NCBI GenBank assembly: GCA_018649725.1
Contig: JABIHH010000052.1
Span: 101,406-162,070 of the forward strand
Reading direction: 5' to 3'
Origin: Rhodospirillaceae bacterium
GTDB lineage: Bacteria; Pseudomonadota; Alphaproteobacteria; Rhodospirillales; UBA2165
DNA length: 60,665 bases
Numbering within the stretch: the stretch's first letter is position 1; each line of letters begins with the position of its first letter. Below are positions 24,810-34,230 of this stretch, one piece after another. Under the pieces are notes generated by a model. It made no database searches and was not told the origin of the DNA. It saw only the letters and a program-made list of their open reading frames with translations. The translations under genes and the position numbers were made by a program.

Positions 24810-27188
24810 TTACTCGACGAGTTCTGGCTTTTTACCGCCGGAATTGCCTTCTCCGCTATCTGGGCCCTTGCCCTCATCGGGTCCCTTATCAGGGCCTTTA
24901 CCTTTCCCCTTACGGCCAGTGTTATTTGGCAGCGCAAGCTTGGGATATTCGAAAGCGAGCTTTTTATCTTTGACGTCCACTTGAACCGTACCCCCTTTGG
25001 CAAGCTCACCAAAAAGCAATTCTTCGGAGAGTGGTTTTTTGATGTACTCCTGAATAACCCGAGACAAAGGCCGGGCACCAAAACGTTTATCGTAGCCTTT
25101 TTTGGCCAACCATTCCCGAGACTTATCGGTTAGTGTGATCGTCACATCACGGTCGCTCAATTGAGCTTCAAGTTCCATAACGAACTTATCGACAACTTTG
25201 CCCATAACTTCGGGCGACAGACTGGCGAAGGAGACAACAGCATCAAGACGATTACGGAATTCAGGTGAGAACATTTTCTCAATTGCTTCCTCATCATCAC
25301 CTTCCCGCTCACCGCGCTCAAAGCCGATTGAGGCTTTAGCCATTTCAGCGGCGCCGGCATTGGTCGTCATAATCAAGACAACATTGCGGAAATCGACGCT
25401 TTTGCCATTATTGTCGGTGAGTTTGCCGTGATCCATGATCTGCAGCAAAATATTAAACAGATCCGGATGCGCCTTTTCGATCTCATCCAACAACAAGACG
25501 GCATGTGGCTGCTGATCAATGGCATCGGTTAGCAAACCACCTTGATCAAAACCAACATAGCCCGGAGGCGCACCGATCAAACGTGAGACTGTGTGGCGTT
25601 CCATATATTCGGACATATCGAAACGCACCAACTCAATTCCCATTGAGCGCGATAACTGGCGGGCAACTTCGGTTTTACCAACACCGGTTGGTCCAGAGAA
25701 CAGATAATTGCCGATCGGCTTCTCAGGTTCCCGCAAACCTGCGCGCGCAAGTTTGATCGCACTGGCTAACTCTTCAATTGCGTTATCCTGACCAAACACC
25801 ATGGTTTTCAAATCGCGCTCCAAATTCGCCAAAACTTTCTTGGCGTCGCGCGAGACGGATTTTGGTGGGATCCGCGCCATTGTCGCAATGACGTTCTCGA
25901 CGTCTCTAACAGAGATGGTTTTCTTACGCTTGTTTTCCGGCAACAGCATACGCGAGGCACCAACTTCATCGATAACGTCGATGGCTTTGTCGGGCAATTT
26001 GCGATCATGGATATAGCGTGCAGACAACTCAACCGCCTGGCGCAGCGCTTCGGCCGTATAGCGTACATTGTGGTGCTCTTCATAATAAGGCTTGAGACCA
26101 CGCAATATTTTCACAGTGTCTTCAACCGACGGTTCATAGACATCGATTTTTTGGAAGCGACGCACCAGCGCCCGGTCCTTTTCAAAGTGACCGCGATATT
26201 CTTTATAAGTCGTTGAACCGATGCAGCGCAGTGCACCGTTTTGTAGGCTTGGCTTCAAAAGATTAGAGGCATCCATCGAGCCACCACTGGTCGCACCTGC
26301 GCCAATCACAGTGTGGATCTCATCGATAAACAGGACCGAATGCGGCATCTCTTCAAGCTCGTTAAGCACTGCTTTGATGCGTTCTTCAAAGTCACCCCGG
26401 TAACGCGTACCGGCCAATAAGGTGCCCATATCGAGCGAATAAATCACGTTATCCAGCAAAACTTCCGGCACCTCGCCATTGACGATACGGCGCGCTAGGC
26501 CTTCGGCAATTGCTGTCTTACCAACGCCCGGGTCGCCAACGTAAAGCGGATTGTTTTTGGTCCGGCGACAGAGCACTTGGATGGTGCGTTCAATCTCTTT
26601 TTCGCGGCCGATTAACGGATCAATTTTGCCGTCTGCCGCCTTTTGGTTGAGATTAACGCAATAGGCATCAAGCGCTTCGGTACCTTTTTTGACATCCTTC
26701 TCTTCTGCCAATTCATCTTCAGCTCCATGGACTTCCCGCGTATCAGAAAATCCAGGGACTTTGGCGATGCCATGCGAGATATAGTTGACGGCATCAAGGC
26801 GCGTCATGTCATGCATCTGGAGGAAATACACCGCGTGGGCTTCGCGCTCAGAGAAAATTGCCACCAAAACATTTGCGCCGGTGACTTCTTCGCGTCCCGA
26901 AGACTGCACATGAATGGCGGCGCGCTGCACAACCCGTTGAAAACCTGCTGTCGGCTTAGGCTCTGAGAGTTTTGCTGTGACCAAATCATTGAGATCATCA
27001 TCGATAAAGCTGGTCAAATCTTGACGTAATTTATCTACTTCCACACCGCAGGCGCGGAGCACTGAGATACCATCCTGATCATCTGTGAGTGCGAGCAAGA
27101 GATGCTCAAGCGTTGCATATTCATGATTGCGCTCGGTTGCCAAAGCGAGGGCGCGGTGGAGACTTTGTTCTAGATTACGAGACAGCAT
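24810..27188 (-). CDS. clpA: ClpA, ATPase subunit of the ClpAP protease
   Basis: A 792-residue Hsp100 unfoldase. It has an N-terminal double ClpN repeat (about 1-145), AAA module 1 with Walker [10 protein letters not shown] and the HTVIGAGA loop, and AAA module 2 with Walker [10 protein letters not shown], sensor motifs and the D2-small domain ([12 protein letters not shown]-like). The C-terminus has an unusual glycine-lysine-aspartate-rich tail (about 755-792), longer than in E. coli. Adaptor gene clpS is directly upstream. ClpA delivers N-degron and other substrates to ClpP. Confidence 0.98.
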   Translation of the reverse strand: MLSRNLEQSLHRALALATERNHEYATLEHLLLALTDDQDGISVLRACGVEVDKLRQDLTSFIDDDLNDLVTAKLSEPKPTAGFQRVVQRAAIHVQSSGREEVTGANVLVAIFSEREAHAVYFLQMHDMTRLDAVNYISHGIAKVPGFSDTREVHGAEDELAEEKDVKKGTEALDAYCVNLNQKAADGKIDPLIGREKEIERTIQVLCRRTKNNPLYVGDPGVGKTAIAEGLARRIVNGEVPEVLLDNVIYSLDMGTLLAGTRYRGDFEERIKAVLNELEEMPHSVLFIDEIHTVIGAGATSGGSMDASNLLKPSLQNGALRCIGSTTYKEYRGHFEKDRALVRRFQKIDVYEPSVEDTVKILRGLKPYYEEHHNVRYTAEALRQAVELSARYIHDRKLPDKAIDVIDEVGASRMLLPENKRKKTISVRDVENVIATMARIPPKSVSRDAKKVLANLERDLKTMVFGQDNAIEELASAIKLARAGLREPEKPIGNYLFSGPTGVGKTEVARQLSRSMGIELVRFDMSEYMERHTVSRLIGAPPGYVGFDQGGLLTDAIDQQPHAVLLLDEIEKAHPDLFNILLQIMDHGKLTDNNGKSVDFRNVVLIMTTNAGAAEMAKASIGFERGEREGDDEEAIEKMFSPEFRNRLDAVVSFASLSPEVMGKVVDKFVMELEAQLSDRDVTITLTDKSREWLAKKGYDKRFGARPLSRVIQEYIKKPLSEELLFGELAKGGTVQVDVKDKKLAFEYPKLALPNNTGRKGKGKGPDKGPDEGKGPDSGEGNSGGKKPELVE

Positions 27189-27216
27189 ATTTTTTTACCA
27201 TAGTTTGTTATCCAAA

Positions 27217-27558
27217 CTAATCCTTCTCTATTGTACATTGTAGTGGATGTTGGTGCTGCTGCGCCAAATCCATGGTTTGGTTTACTTTTGTCTCTGCGAC
27301 CTCATAGGTAAATACGCCGCAGACCCCTACTCCTTTTTGATGAACGTGAAGCATAATCTTGGTTGCCTCATCGTGATTTTTAGCAAAAAACTGCTCCAGC
27401 ACCTGAATGACAAATTCCATTGGCGTATAATCATCGTTCAGCATAAGAACCTTATACATCGAAGGCTTTTTCGTCTTCGTCCGGCTCTTTACGGCGACGC
27501 CATGATCTAAATCGTCTCCGCTACCATTTCCGCCATTATTATCGTCGTCTCGTTTCAT
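27217..27558 (-). CDS. clpS: ClpS, N-degron adaptor for ClpAP
   Basis: A 113-residue adaptor. It has an acidic and Gly/Asn-rich disordered N-terminus ([16 protein letters not shown]), then the ClpS core with [24 protein letters not shown], the family's substrate-pocket signature, and the [21 protein letters not shown] block. It lies 28 bp upstream of clpA in the standard order. It recognises N-terminal bulky residues and hands substrates to ClpA. Confidence 0.98.
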   Translation of the reverse strand: MKRDDDNNGGNGSGDDLDHGVAVKSRTKTKKPSMYKVLMLNDDYTPMEFVIQVLEQFFAKNHDEATKIMLHVHQKGVGVCGVFTYEVAETKVNQTMDLAQQHQHPLQCTIEKD

Positions 27559-27752
27559 TCTTGCACTTAATTTCTTAACAGTTGATTATGTTTAAAACTT
27601 CTCTGAACTAGGCAGCAAAACCTTGAATTGCAACCGCAAACTCTACGCCGAGCGTCCCATTGCCGTTATTTATATATTGGTATTCCAGCGCTCATATAAA
27701 AGTCCATTCTAGCTTAAAAATACCCGAAATTAGCCAATATCCCTCATAAACT
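27559..27752. other. Intergenic region between clpS and the lipoprotein gene
   Basis: Contains the probable clpS-clpA promoter in its left part; no box can be fixed. The stretch TAAACTTTAGTTTATAG (about 27747-27763) contains TAAACT/AGTTTA, a 6-bp inverted repeat just after the lipoprotein stop that could help end its transcript. No gene is seen. Confidence 0.35.
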
Positions 27753-28493
27753 TTAGTTTATAGTAGTGTGACGCAATAAGCCGTTACTGCCAAACCGAAG
27801 ATCAAAATGATTTCGGTATTCGTCCGTGTCATTTGTGCCATAAATACTGAAATTTGACGTCTCGCGCGGTGGATTAATTGGAATATCCGTGAAATCCCAA
27901 GCACTTAGGAGCTTGCCGAATTGCGCCTGGGTGAATTTCTTATCTGGCCATAAATACGCATTTTGGTGAAATTTTCCATCTCGACAGGCTGAAACGACCC
28001 AATAAAAGCCGATTGAGGGTAAATTTTGGTCAGGCGGCGGAGAATCAAAAAAACCGGCATTTTTCAGCGTTTTTCGTAAAATGGCGACATCTGATGCAGA
28101 TACATTCGTGGCCGAGACTTTTGGCCGCCAAGGTTGGAAGATATCCGGATTACCGAGATTTAGGGAGAAAGACGTAATATCGGCTTCTTCCGTTACATTG
28201 ATCTTGATTTGATAGCGTCCCTGCTCAGCCGGTTTAATATCGTAGCTTCGCACCTGCTCGTTATAGACACCATTATAGACAAATCTGTAGCGCTCCCCTG
28301 GCACACGTCCACATTGGTGGGCGATATCATCTCCGGCGATAAAGCTAAACCACGTAAACTTTCGAATAACCGGCTGATCTCCGCCGCCCTCATAGGCGCA
28401 GGCAGATAACATCAGCGCGGCTAGAATAACCAGCTTACTGATTCGAGATTTAATTCGTAACCGCCTGATTTTCATGGCCCAACCGTTAATCAT
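27753..28493 (-). CDS. Putative lipoprotein, unknown function
   Basis: About 240-246 residues. The N-terminus is basic and then hydrophobic, with the lipobox LMLSAC followed by AYEGGG, so it is likely a lipoprotein whose Cys is acylated. The start is ATG 28493 or 28475. The mature part has no recognised domain; it contains GERYRFVYNGVYNEQVRSYDI and CRDGKFHQNAYLWPDK. It is isolated between clpS and the carboxypeptidase gene. Confidence 0.75.
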   Translation of the reverse strand: MINGWAMKIRRLRIKSRISKLVILAALMLSACAYEGGGDQPVIRKFTWFSFIAGDDIAHQCGRVPGERYRFVYNGVYNEQVRSYDIKPAEQGRYQIKINVTEEADITSFSLNLGNPDIFQPWRPKVSATNVSASDVAILRKTLKNAGFFDSPPPDQNLPSIGFYWVVSACRDGKFHQNAYLWPDKKFTQAQFGKLLSAWDFTDIPINPPRETSNFSIYGTNDTDEYRNHFDLRFGSNGLLRHTTIN

Positions 28494-28739
28494 TTATTCA
28501 CCGCGACTGCTTAAAAGTAATATACCTGTTTTTGATCTAACACCTTGATTTTGGCTTATGAATCCATATTCGTCTGCACTTAATATAGTTGGCTTACGCG
28601 AGATGTCCAATTCATTGGACTTCACGAATGATGCCCCCTACACTCCGGCAATCCACAAAACGATGGCAGGCCCCCGAGTATTTATGCAGCAAATTGCCCT
28701 AAAATTCAGAATTTCGATAAGTGAAATGCGAGGCATCCA

Positions 28740-29876
28740 TTGAGGCTCGCCAGTAAAATCCTTTGTCTCCTTATTGGATTAACCGCTTTTTTAGCGGGCA
28801 ATGCCGAAGCCAAATATGCCGCCTATGTCGTTGATGCCAAAACCGGCAAGGTTTTTCACGCCGTCAATGAGAACACGCGTAACTATCCGGCGTCCCTCAC
28901 CAAGCTCATGACTCTCTATCTGTTATTTGAGGCGGTAGAGAAAAAGCGGCTTAACTTTTCGACCCGGTTGGCTGTTTCGCGGAAAGCGGCAAACCGCCCG
29001 GCGTCTCGCCTCGGCCTCAAGCCCGGCCAATCCATTAGAGTTAAAGATGCCGTGATGGCCCTGATTGTAAAATCAGCCAATGACGTGGCTTCTGTTGTTG
29101 CTGAATCCGTTGGCGGCAATGAGAAACGCTTTGCTTTAAGAATGACAGATAAAGCCCGCAAGCTCGGCATGTCCCGCACAACTTTCCGCAATGCCTCAGG
29201 CCTGCCTCATCGTGGTCAAATGTCGACAGCTAAAGATATGGCAACCCTCACCCGCGCCATTATCAATCGCTTCCCACAATATTATCATTTATTTTCTAGG
29301 CAGGCTTTCACCTTTGAAGGCCGTACCTACCGCACCCACAATAAAGTCTTAAAAACCTTTCCGGGTGCCGAGGGTATGAAGACCGGCTATATCCGGGCAT
29401 CGGGCTTTAATTTAATCACAACGGCGAAGCGCAGTGGTAAGCGGGTTATCGGTGTGGTATTTGGCGGCAACACGTCACGGTCGCGCAATCGTCACATGAA
29501 GACTCTATTGACCCGCGCCTTTAGTAAAACCACCGCCCCCATGCAGATGGCCAAAATAGCCAAACCGGCACGCTCCAAGGAATCTAGCACCACTAATAAA
29601 AACCGCATTTGGGGCATTCAAGTCGGCGCCTTTTACACTCACCGGCCAGCACTGAATATCGCCACGGATATTTCAAATAAATATGCCAGCGTCCTGAACG
29701 GCGGCAAAGTCAAAGTCATGCCGCTCCGCAAATCCCGCAACAGGGTCCTCTATCGTGCCCGCATCCTGGGCCTCAACCGCCGCAACGCCTACCGCACCTG
29801 CCGACTACTTAAAAAGCATAGAAAACCATGCCTAGCGCTTAACCTGCCCTCAAACGTCGAAGTCGCGTCGCGCTAA
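28740..29876 (+). CDS. D,D-carboxypeptidase (DacA-like) with SPOR domain
   Basis: A 378-residue penicillin-binding protein of the S11 family, which trims pentapeptide side chains of peptidoglycan. The signal peptide covers about 1-24. Active-site motifs are SLTK (Ser52, Lys55), SAN (112-114) and KTG (214-216). A C-terminal SPOR-like region (about 290-372) with IWGIQVGAFYTHRPALN binds denuded glycan strands and likely targets it to division sites. The start is a TTG at 28740, with GAGG upstream. Confidence 0.93.
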   Translation: MRLASKILCLLIGLTAFLAGNAEAKYAAYVVDAKTGKVFHAVNENTRNYPASLTKLMTLYLLFEAVEKKRLNFSTRLAVSRKAANRPASRLGLKPGQSIRVKDAVMALIVKSANDVASVVAESVGGNEKRFALRMTDKARKLGMSRTTFRNASGLPHRGQMSTAKDMATLTRAIINRFPQYYHLFSRQAFTFEGRTYRTHNKVLKTFPGAEGMKTGYIRASGFNLITTAKRSGKRVIGVVFGGNTSRSRNRHMKTLLTRAFSKTTAPMQMAKIAKPARSKESSTTNKNRIWGIQVGAFYTHRPALNIATDISNKYASVLNGGKVKVMPLRKSRNRVLYRARILGLNRRNAYRTCRLLKKHRKPCLALNLPSNVEVASR

Positions 29877-29974
29877 TTTCAGAAAATAATTCAACTGGTT
29901 TACGACTGAAAGCGAAATTTTTGGTAGATTTTATTGGACGTTAATCATCAATTTTTCGCCCGAAGGAAACCACG

Positions 29975-30598
29975 ATGTCGGCTGAAATTGTATTACTAAC
30001 AGGCGACGCGGAAGTGCCGCACTTGACCGAAAGTCTGCTTAGCCATCGACCGGACCTCGTAGTTACTCCTGTCCTCTCGCTTCCAGAGCTTGAACAAAGC
30101 TGCCAAATCTCAGACCACCAAAGCCGCCGCCTGATTGCCTATTGCACGTCACTGATTGTACCGGCTGAGATTTTGAACACATTCAGCGGCCTAGCCTATA
30201 ACTTTCACCCCGGACCACCCACCTATCCCGGCGTCTACCCCGCAAACTTCGCCATCTATGACGGCGCATCCCGATTTGGTGTGACGTCACATGCCATGAC
30301 AGAAAAAGTCGATGAAGGCTCGATTGTCGGCACAGAGGCGTTTGATATCGCCCCCGGCTCTAATTTTAATGACCTAGAGATAAAAGCTTATCTGGCATTG
30401 TTTGAGCTGTTTAAAAAGCAAGGCCCAGCGCTCGTCAAAACAGAGGCACCTCTTGCAGAACTCGATATTCAGTGGGGTAGCCGAAAGACGACAATGCAAG
30501 AATACGAAAATCTACGCAACTCAGATCCCGTTCGCAACGCCCTCTTAAACGACACCGAGAAAGCCCGCCGGCACCTGGCGTTTGGGAATGTCACATAG
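29975..30598 (+). CDS. Formyltransferase-like protein
   Basis: A 207-residue protein with a formyltransferase catalytic core. The motif NFHPGPPTYPGVYP carries Asn76 and His78, and VDEGSIV carries Asp113, the Asn-His-Asp set of the GART/Fmt family. The N-terminal Rossmann part is much shortened (about 70 residues), and the C-terminal domain of Fmt is missing. It may formylate an amino sugar or another metabolite. SD AAGGA precedes the ATG. It is a stand-alone gene. Confidence 0.8.
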   Translation: MSAEIVLLTGDAEVPHLTESLLSHRPDLVVTPVLSLPELEQSCQISDHQSRRLIAYCTSLIVPAEILNTFSGLAYNFHPGPPTYPGVYPANFAIYDGASRFGVTSHAMTEKVDEGSIVGTEAFDIAPGSNFNDLEIKAYLALFELFKKQGPALVKTEAPLAELDIQWGSRKTTMQEYENLRNSDPVRNALLNDTEKARRHLAFGNVT

Positions 30599-30608
30599 AA
30601 TATAAAGA

Positions 30609-30632
30609 GTCCGCTATTGGCCAATAGTTGAC
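30609..30632. repeat. Dispersed palindromic repeat copy
   Basis: GTCCGCTATTGG / CCAATAGTTGAC form an imperfect 12-bp dyad with no spacer and two mismatches. It is one of several related GTCCGCT...AGCGGAC elements in intergenic sites of this window (8269, 30609, 32704, 33221, and a left half at 34399). Confidence 0.5.
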
Positions 30633-30787
30633 ATTGTGGTTCTGTTACGTAGGGAGTCGCCCGACCAATTAGGCTCAGAGGACAAATTTTTTTATCTAAT
30701 CAACAGAAATATATTGAAATATAATGATACATAACCAAATAGGTATTAATCGACATTCTTGGCAATTTTCGGCGAGGCGCTATAGTT

Positions 30788-32665
30788 TTGCGAGTTTGGG
30801 CGAATTTAATACCTTCTGATCAAGTACGGGCCAGGATGTTACCATATCTTGCTGCCCTAGCCGTTTCCATTGCCATAATCGCGTTTGATTTTTTCCTTCC
30901 ACTTGGTGTTGCCGCAGGAGTGCCTTACGTTGGGTTGGTTCTGATAGGTATTTGGCTTCCGAGTCGACATCATGTATTTATCTTGGCTGTTATAGGCTCC
31001 GTACTAACCATTGCTGGATATTTAATGTCTCCTAGTGGCGGCATATATTGGGTAGTGCTCACTAATCGGGGATTGGCCCTATCTGTCATCTGGGTGACGG
31101 CTATTCTAATTTATCTCCGCAAAGGCGCAGAGGAAGAACTCGTTACAGCACATCAGGAGTTGGAAAAATTAGTAAACTTACGCTCCGTTCAATTGCAAGA
31201 AAGTGAAAATCGATTTCACCATTTCATCCAACATGCTCCAGATGCAGTTTATGTGTTAGACGTAGAAGGGAATATTCTAAGTGCTAACAATCAGGCGTGT
31301 GTTGAAACCGGATATACCCAGAACGAACTTCTGAAACTCTCCATCAGAGACATAACACTAAATCTTTCCGCCGGTCGTGAAAAACACATAGACCGATTGA
31401 GAAAGGAAGGGCATTCAACAAATTACCGCACCCACCGCCGCAAGGATGGTTCTACATTCGAGGTTGAAGTTCGAGCAAGTTACAGTGAATTTGGCGATCA
31501 AAAGAATGTCATCACCCTGGTTCGCAATATATCGGAACGCAACCGAGCTAATGAAACGATCAGGAAGCTGTCTTCGGCGGTCGAGCAGAATCCTTCAATG
31601 GTGATTATCACGGATAAAGATGGCACCATTGAATACGTCAATCCGAAATTCTCTGAGTTAAGCGGCTATGATTCGCAAGAAGCTATTGGAAAAAAGCCTA
31701 GTTTGCTCCAATCAGGTGTCACTCCTCGTGAAACTTACACCGAAATGTGGGCCACCATTCTTGCTGGTCGTGAATGGCGCAGTGAAGTACTAGACAAACG
31801 CAAGGACGGTGCAACTTTTTGGGTGTCAGCTTCGATAAATGCAATCAAAAACGAAGCCGGGGAGATAACTCATTTCGTAAGTATGGAAGAAGATATATCG
31901 GAGCGGAAACGCGCTGAATTTGAGATGCAGGAAGCCAAGGAACATGCTGAAATAGCCAATCGTGTTAAAACAGATTTTCTCGCCAATATGAGCCACGAAT
32001 TGCGAACCCCGCTCAACGCTATCATTGGTTACTCTGAAACGCTTAACCATGAAATATTCGGTGCATTGGCAAACGAGAAACAGAAAGAATACGTTGAAAC
32101 AATTTATGCCTCGGGAAATCATTTGCTTGAACTTATTAACGATATACTTGACGTTTCAGCAATCGAGGCAGGCAAACTCGAATTGCACGACACAACCATT
32201 CAATTAGATAAACTTTCAAATGCGGTTATGCCGTTGGTCCAAAAAAGGGCAGAATATGATGGTGTCGAATTGATCAATGAAATCGACCATGATGCGCCTG
32301 TTATTCGAGGTGATGAACTAAGAATAAAGCAAATCCTTGTTAATCTATTATCAAATGCCGTTAAGTTTACGCGGTTAGGCGGCACGGTATCTTTGGCGGT
32401 CGACAGAACAGATGATGGCTGCGTTGACATTATTATTAGAGATACCGGCATAGGCATGGATGCGACAGACATTGCCAAGGCAATGGAGAAGTTTGGTCAG
32501 GCTGAGCGCGGAGACCTTATGCAAAGTGGCGAAGGGACTGGTCTTGGTCTGCCGTTGACCAAAGGGCTTATCGAGGCACATGGTGGCAAGCTTCATATTC
32601 AAAGCAAACCGGATAAAGGCACGATAGTCAGTGTGAGTTTTCCACAACAGCGGGTATTAAATTAG
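30788..32665 (+). CDS. PAS-containing sensor histidine kinase
   Basis: A 625-residue kinase. The N-terminal four-helix membrane domain (about 17-115) closely matches that of the kinase at 18496 (FDFFLPLGVAAGVPYVGLVL, SGGIYWVVLTNRGLALSVIW). A coiled coil (about 116-145) precedes two PAS domains (about 146-265 and 268-390), then HisKA with His403 (MSHELRTP) and the ATPase domain (LSNAVKFT, RDTGIGM, GTGLGL). No receiver domain. The start is a TTG at 30788 with GAGG upstream; ATG 30836 is possible. No response regulator is adjacent, so its partner is elsewhere. Confidence 0.92.
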   Translation: MRVWANLIPSDQVRARMLPYLAALAVSIAIIAFDFFLPLGVAAGVPYVGLVLIGIWLPSRHHVFILAVIGSVLTIAGYLMSPSGGIYWVVLTNRGLALSVIWVTAILIYLRKGAEEELVTAHQELEKLVNLRSVQLQESENRFHHFIQHAPDAVYVLDVEGNILSANNQACVETGYTQNELLKLSIRDITLNLSAGREKHIDRLRKEGHSTNYRTHRRKDGSTFEVEVRASYSEFGDQKNVITLVRNISERNRANETIRKLSSAVEQNPSMVIITDKDGTIEYVNPKFSELSGYDSQEAIGKKPSLLQSGVTPRETYTEMWATILAGREWRSEVLDKRKDGATFWVSASINAIKNEAGEITHFVSMEEDISERKRAEFEMQEAKEHAEIANRVKTDFLANMSHELRTPLNAIIGYSETLNHEIFGALANEKQKEYVETIYASGNHLLELINDILDVSAIEAGKLELHDTTIQLDKLSNAVMPLVQKRAEYDGVELINEIDHDAPVIRGDELRIKQILVNLLSNAVKFTRLGGTVSLAVDRTDDGCVDIIIRDTGIGMDATDIAKAMEKFGQAERGDLMQSGEGTGLGLPLTKGLIEAHGGKLHIQSKPDKGTIVSVSFPQQRVLN

Positions 32666-32703
32666 ACGACGCTTTTACGTTTGCGCGGTTTTACCACCCA
32701 ACG

Positions 32704-32725
32704 TCTGCTTTGGGCCAAAAGCAGA
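32704..32725. repeat. Dispersed palindromic repeat copy (perfect arms)
   Basis: TCTGCTTT (32704-32711) and AAAGCAGA (32718-32725) are perfect 8-bp arms with spacer GGGCCA. It sits between the convergent kinase and SpoIIAA-like genes, and could end their transcripts. Same family as 8269-8292, 30609-30632 and 33221-33244. Confidence 0.6.
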
Positions 32726-32731
32726 TATTGG

Positions 32732-33148
32732 TTAATCGGGATAACTTATTACATAATCCTCAGATATCCCGAGCCACTGTTTGGCCTCCTCAATATCTCG
32801 GAACAACCTTCGTTCAATCTGAGTTACCATAAGTCTTGTAGACACGATATATTGATGAACCTTAGCGTAACTCGTGGTATCACCGACTACTATCGCCGCA
32901 TTGCATTTGCCAAACTTACGGTCGTAATCCTCCATTATGGATTTGGATGTTCCCGAGAGTAAGTTGAAGGTTAAATCAGATGGGAAGGTTTGATCACGAT
33001 AATCGCGCAAGACGTTCATATCTATACGGAAGATGGGGTTACTTAAATTTTCCTCCAAGGATTCTAATACCTCACCTAAGTCAAACGAACCATAGTGGCG
33101 TACAAATAAACAATTGGCGTCAGGATCTATATATGTGGAGAAGGACAT
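32732..33148 (-). CDS. SpoIIAA/STAS-like protein (paralogue 1)
   Basis: A 138-residue protein. It has a paralogue at 58512: both begin M(S/A)-x4-(Y/S)-I-x-PD-x-NC, have an R-D-x-R/S segment near residue 50, and end with ERxxFRDIxxAKxWL. This resembles the SpoIIAA-like/STAS family (PF11964), whose members sit in various stress and lipid-binding contexts. Start ATG 33148 is preferred over TTG 33166 because it aligns with the paralogue's start. No ribosome binding site is clear. It is next to, and convergent with, the PAS kinase gene. Confidence 0.7.
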   Translation of the reverse strand: MSFSTYIDPDANCLFVRHYGSFDLGEVLESLEENLSNPIFRIDMNVLRDYRDQTFPSDLTFNLLSGTSKSIMEDYDRKFGKCNAAIVVGDTTSYAKVHQYIVSTRLMVTQIERRLFRDIEEAKQWLGISEDYVISYPD

Positions 33149-33195
33149 CAGTATAATTAAGCGCAAGATTTTGAAAAAATCAATATCGTAAAATT

Positions 33196-33213
33196 ACGTA
33201 TTTCGTAATACGT
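33196..33213. promoter_or_regulatory. Palindrome upstream of the SpoIIAA-like gene
   Basis: ACGTATT (33196-33202) and AATACGT (33207-33213) form a perfect 7-bp inverted repeat with spacer TCGT, centred about 57 bp upstream of ATG 33148. It could be an operator; regulator unknown. Confidence 0.45.
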
Positions 33214-33220
33214 GTATGAT

Positions 33221-33244
33221 GTCCGCTACGGATCAAAAGCGAAC
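33221..33244. repeat. Dispersed palindromic repeat copy
   Basis: GTCCGCT (33221-33227) and AGCGAAC (33238-33244) form a 7-bp dyad with one mismatch and a 10-bp spacer. It follows the 33196 palindrome by 7 bp. Same family as the copies at 8269, 30609 and 32704. Confidence 0.45.
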
Positions 33245-33345
33245 TCTTTTGGCAGACCATGAGAATGCCTGCTTTCGGGAAAAACAAACACAAACTGACA
33301 AGTAGATTACCTGCCTAATAATTTCGTACAGTTATTGAAATTTTG

Positions 33346-34230
33346 TCATGACCGTTTGACCATCATCACCCCGGCGAGGGCGATGACCATTCCGACGATT
33401 GCAAGTATGCCAAAGGTTTCTCCGAACAGGAAATAGCCGGTGATTGAAACAATCGGGGGGACTAAGTAGAAAAGGCTGGAGACCTTGGCGATGGCGTCAT
33501 TGCGGATCATGAAATAGGTGATGGCAATCGCGCCGGCGGAGACGCCAAAGGATAACCAGCCTTGAACCAGAAGAAATTCTAGTGTCAATCTGACTTCCAT
33601 AGATTCAAATCCAGAGGCCAAAATAGCGAAGATGGCGGTGGCAGCCGCGAACTGGATGGTCATGCCGGTGCGAAGATCGACCTCTAACGCGTAGCGTTTT
33701 TGGATCAAAAAGCCAAGAGTGAGGCCGAGGGGGGCGAGGAAAGCGATGGCAGCCCCAATCATCTGATCGTCATCGAGTGAAACTTTGTTGGCAACCACCA
33801 ATGCGACACCTGCTAAACCCACTCCAAGACCCATCAATTGGCGGACGCTGATCCGTTCGTTAAGGATCGGAATAGCCAATACAGCGGTGAGAAGAGGTTG
33901 GAGTGCAGATATGAGTGCAACCAGACCGGTGGAAATTCCACGATCCACGGCAAAGTAGCTGCCGCTCAGGAAGATGCCGTGGACGAACAGACCGACGCAG
34001 GCGGTCCAGGCGATGATCCTGGGATCCTTCGGCCAGGAGGCGCGGGCCGCCAGGCTGACAGCCAGCATGGCGGCGGCAGTCACAGCACATCGCCAGAAAA
34101 GTAGAGTAAACGGCTCGCCGTAAGCCAGGGTCAGTTTAGTGCCAGTGAAGGCTGTGCCCCACAAGGCGACCATCAATATTGGGATGATGGTAACAAGGGA
34201 AATTCCAAAAAAACTACGATCGCGGGGCAT
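33346..34230 (-). CDS. DMT family transporter (EamA)
   Basis: A 294-residue membrane protein with ten hydrophobic helices arranged as two EamA repeats (about 12-145 and 155-290). Repeat signatures include ALWGTAFTGTKLTLAYGEPF near the start and LAIPILNERISVRQLMGLGVGLAGVALV at the end of repeat one. Members export amino acids, nucleosides or other metabolites; the substrate cannot be told. Confidence 0.93.
   Translation of the reverse strand: MPRDRSFFGISLVTIIPILMVALWGTAFTGTKLTLAYGEPFTLLFWRCAVTAAAMLAVSLAARASWPKDPRIIAWTACVGLFVHGIFLSGSYFAVDRGISTGLVALISALQPLLTAVLAIPILNERISVRQLMGLGVGLAGVALVVANKVSLDDDQMIGAAIAFLAPLGLTLGFLIQKRYALEVDLRTGMTIQFAAATAIFAILASGFESMEVRLTLEFLLVQGWLSFGVSAGAIAITYFMIRNDAIAKVSSLFYLVPPIVSITGYFLFGETFGILAIVGMVIALAGVMMVKRS

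Noticed and set aside
28558-28743. 61-codon frame just before the carboxypeptidase
   Set aside because: No ribosome binding site and no coding-like composition; it fits better as the leader region of the carboxypeptidase gene.
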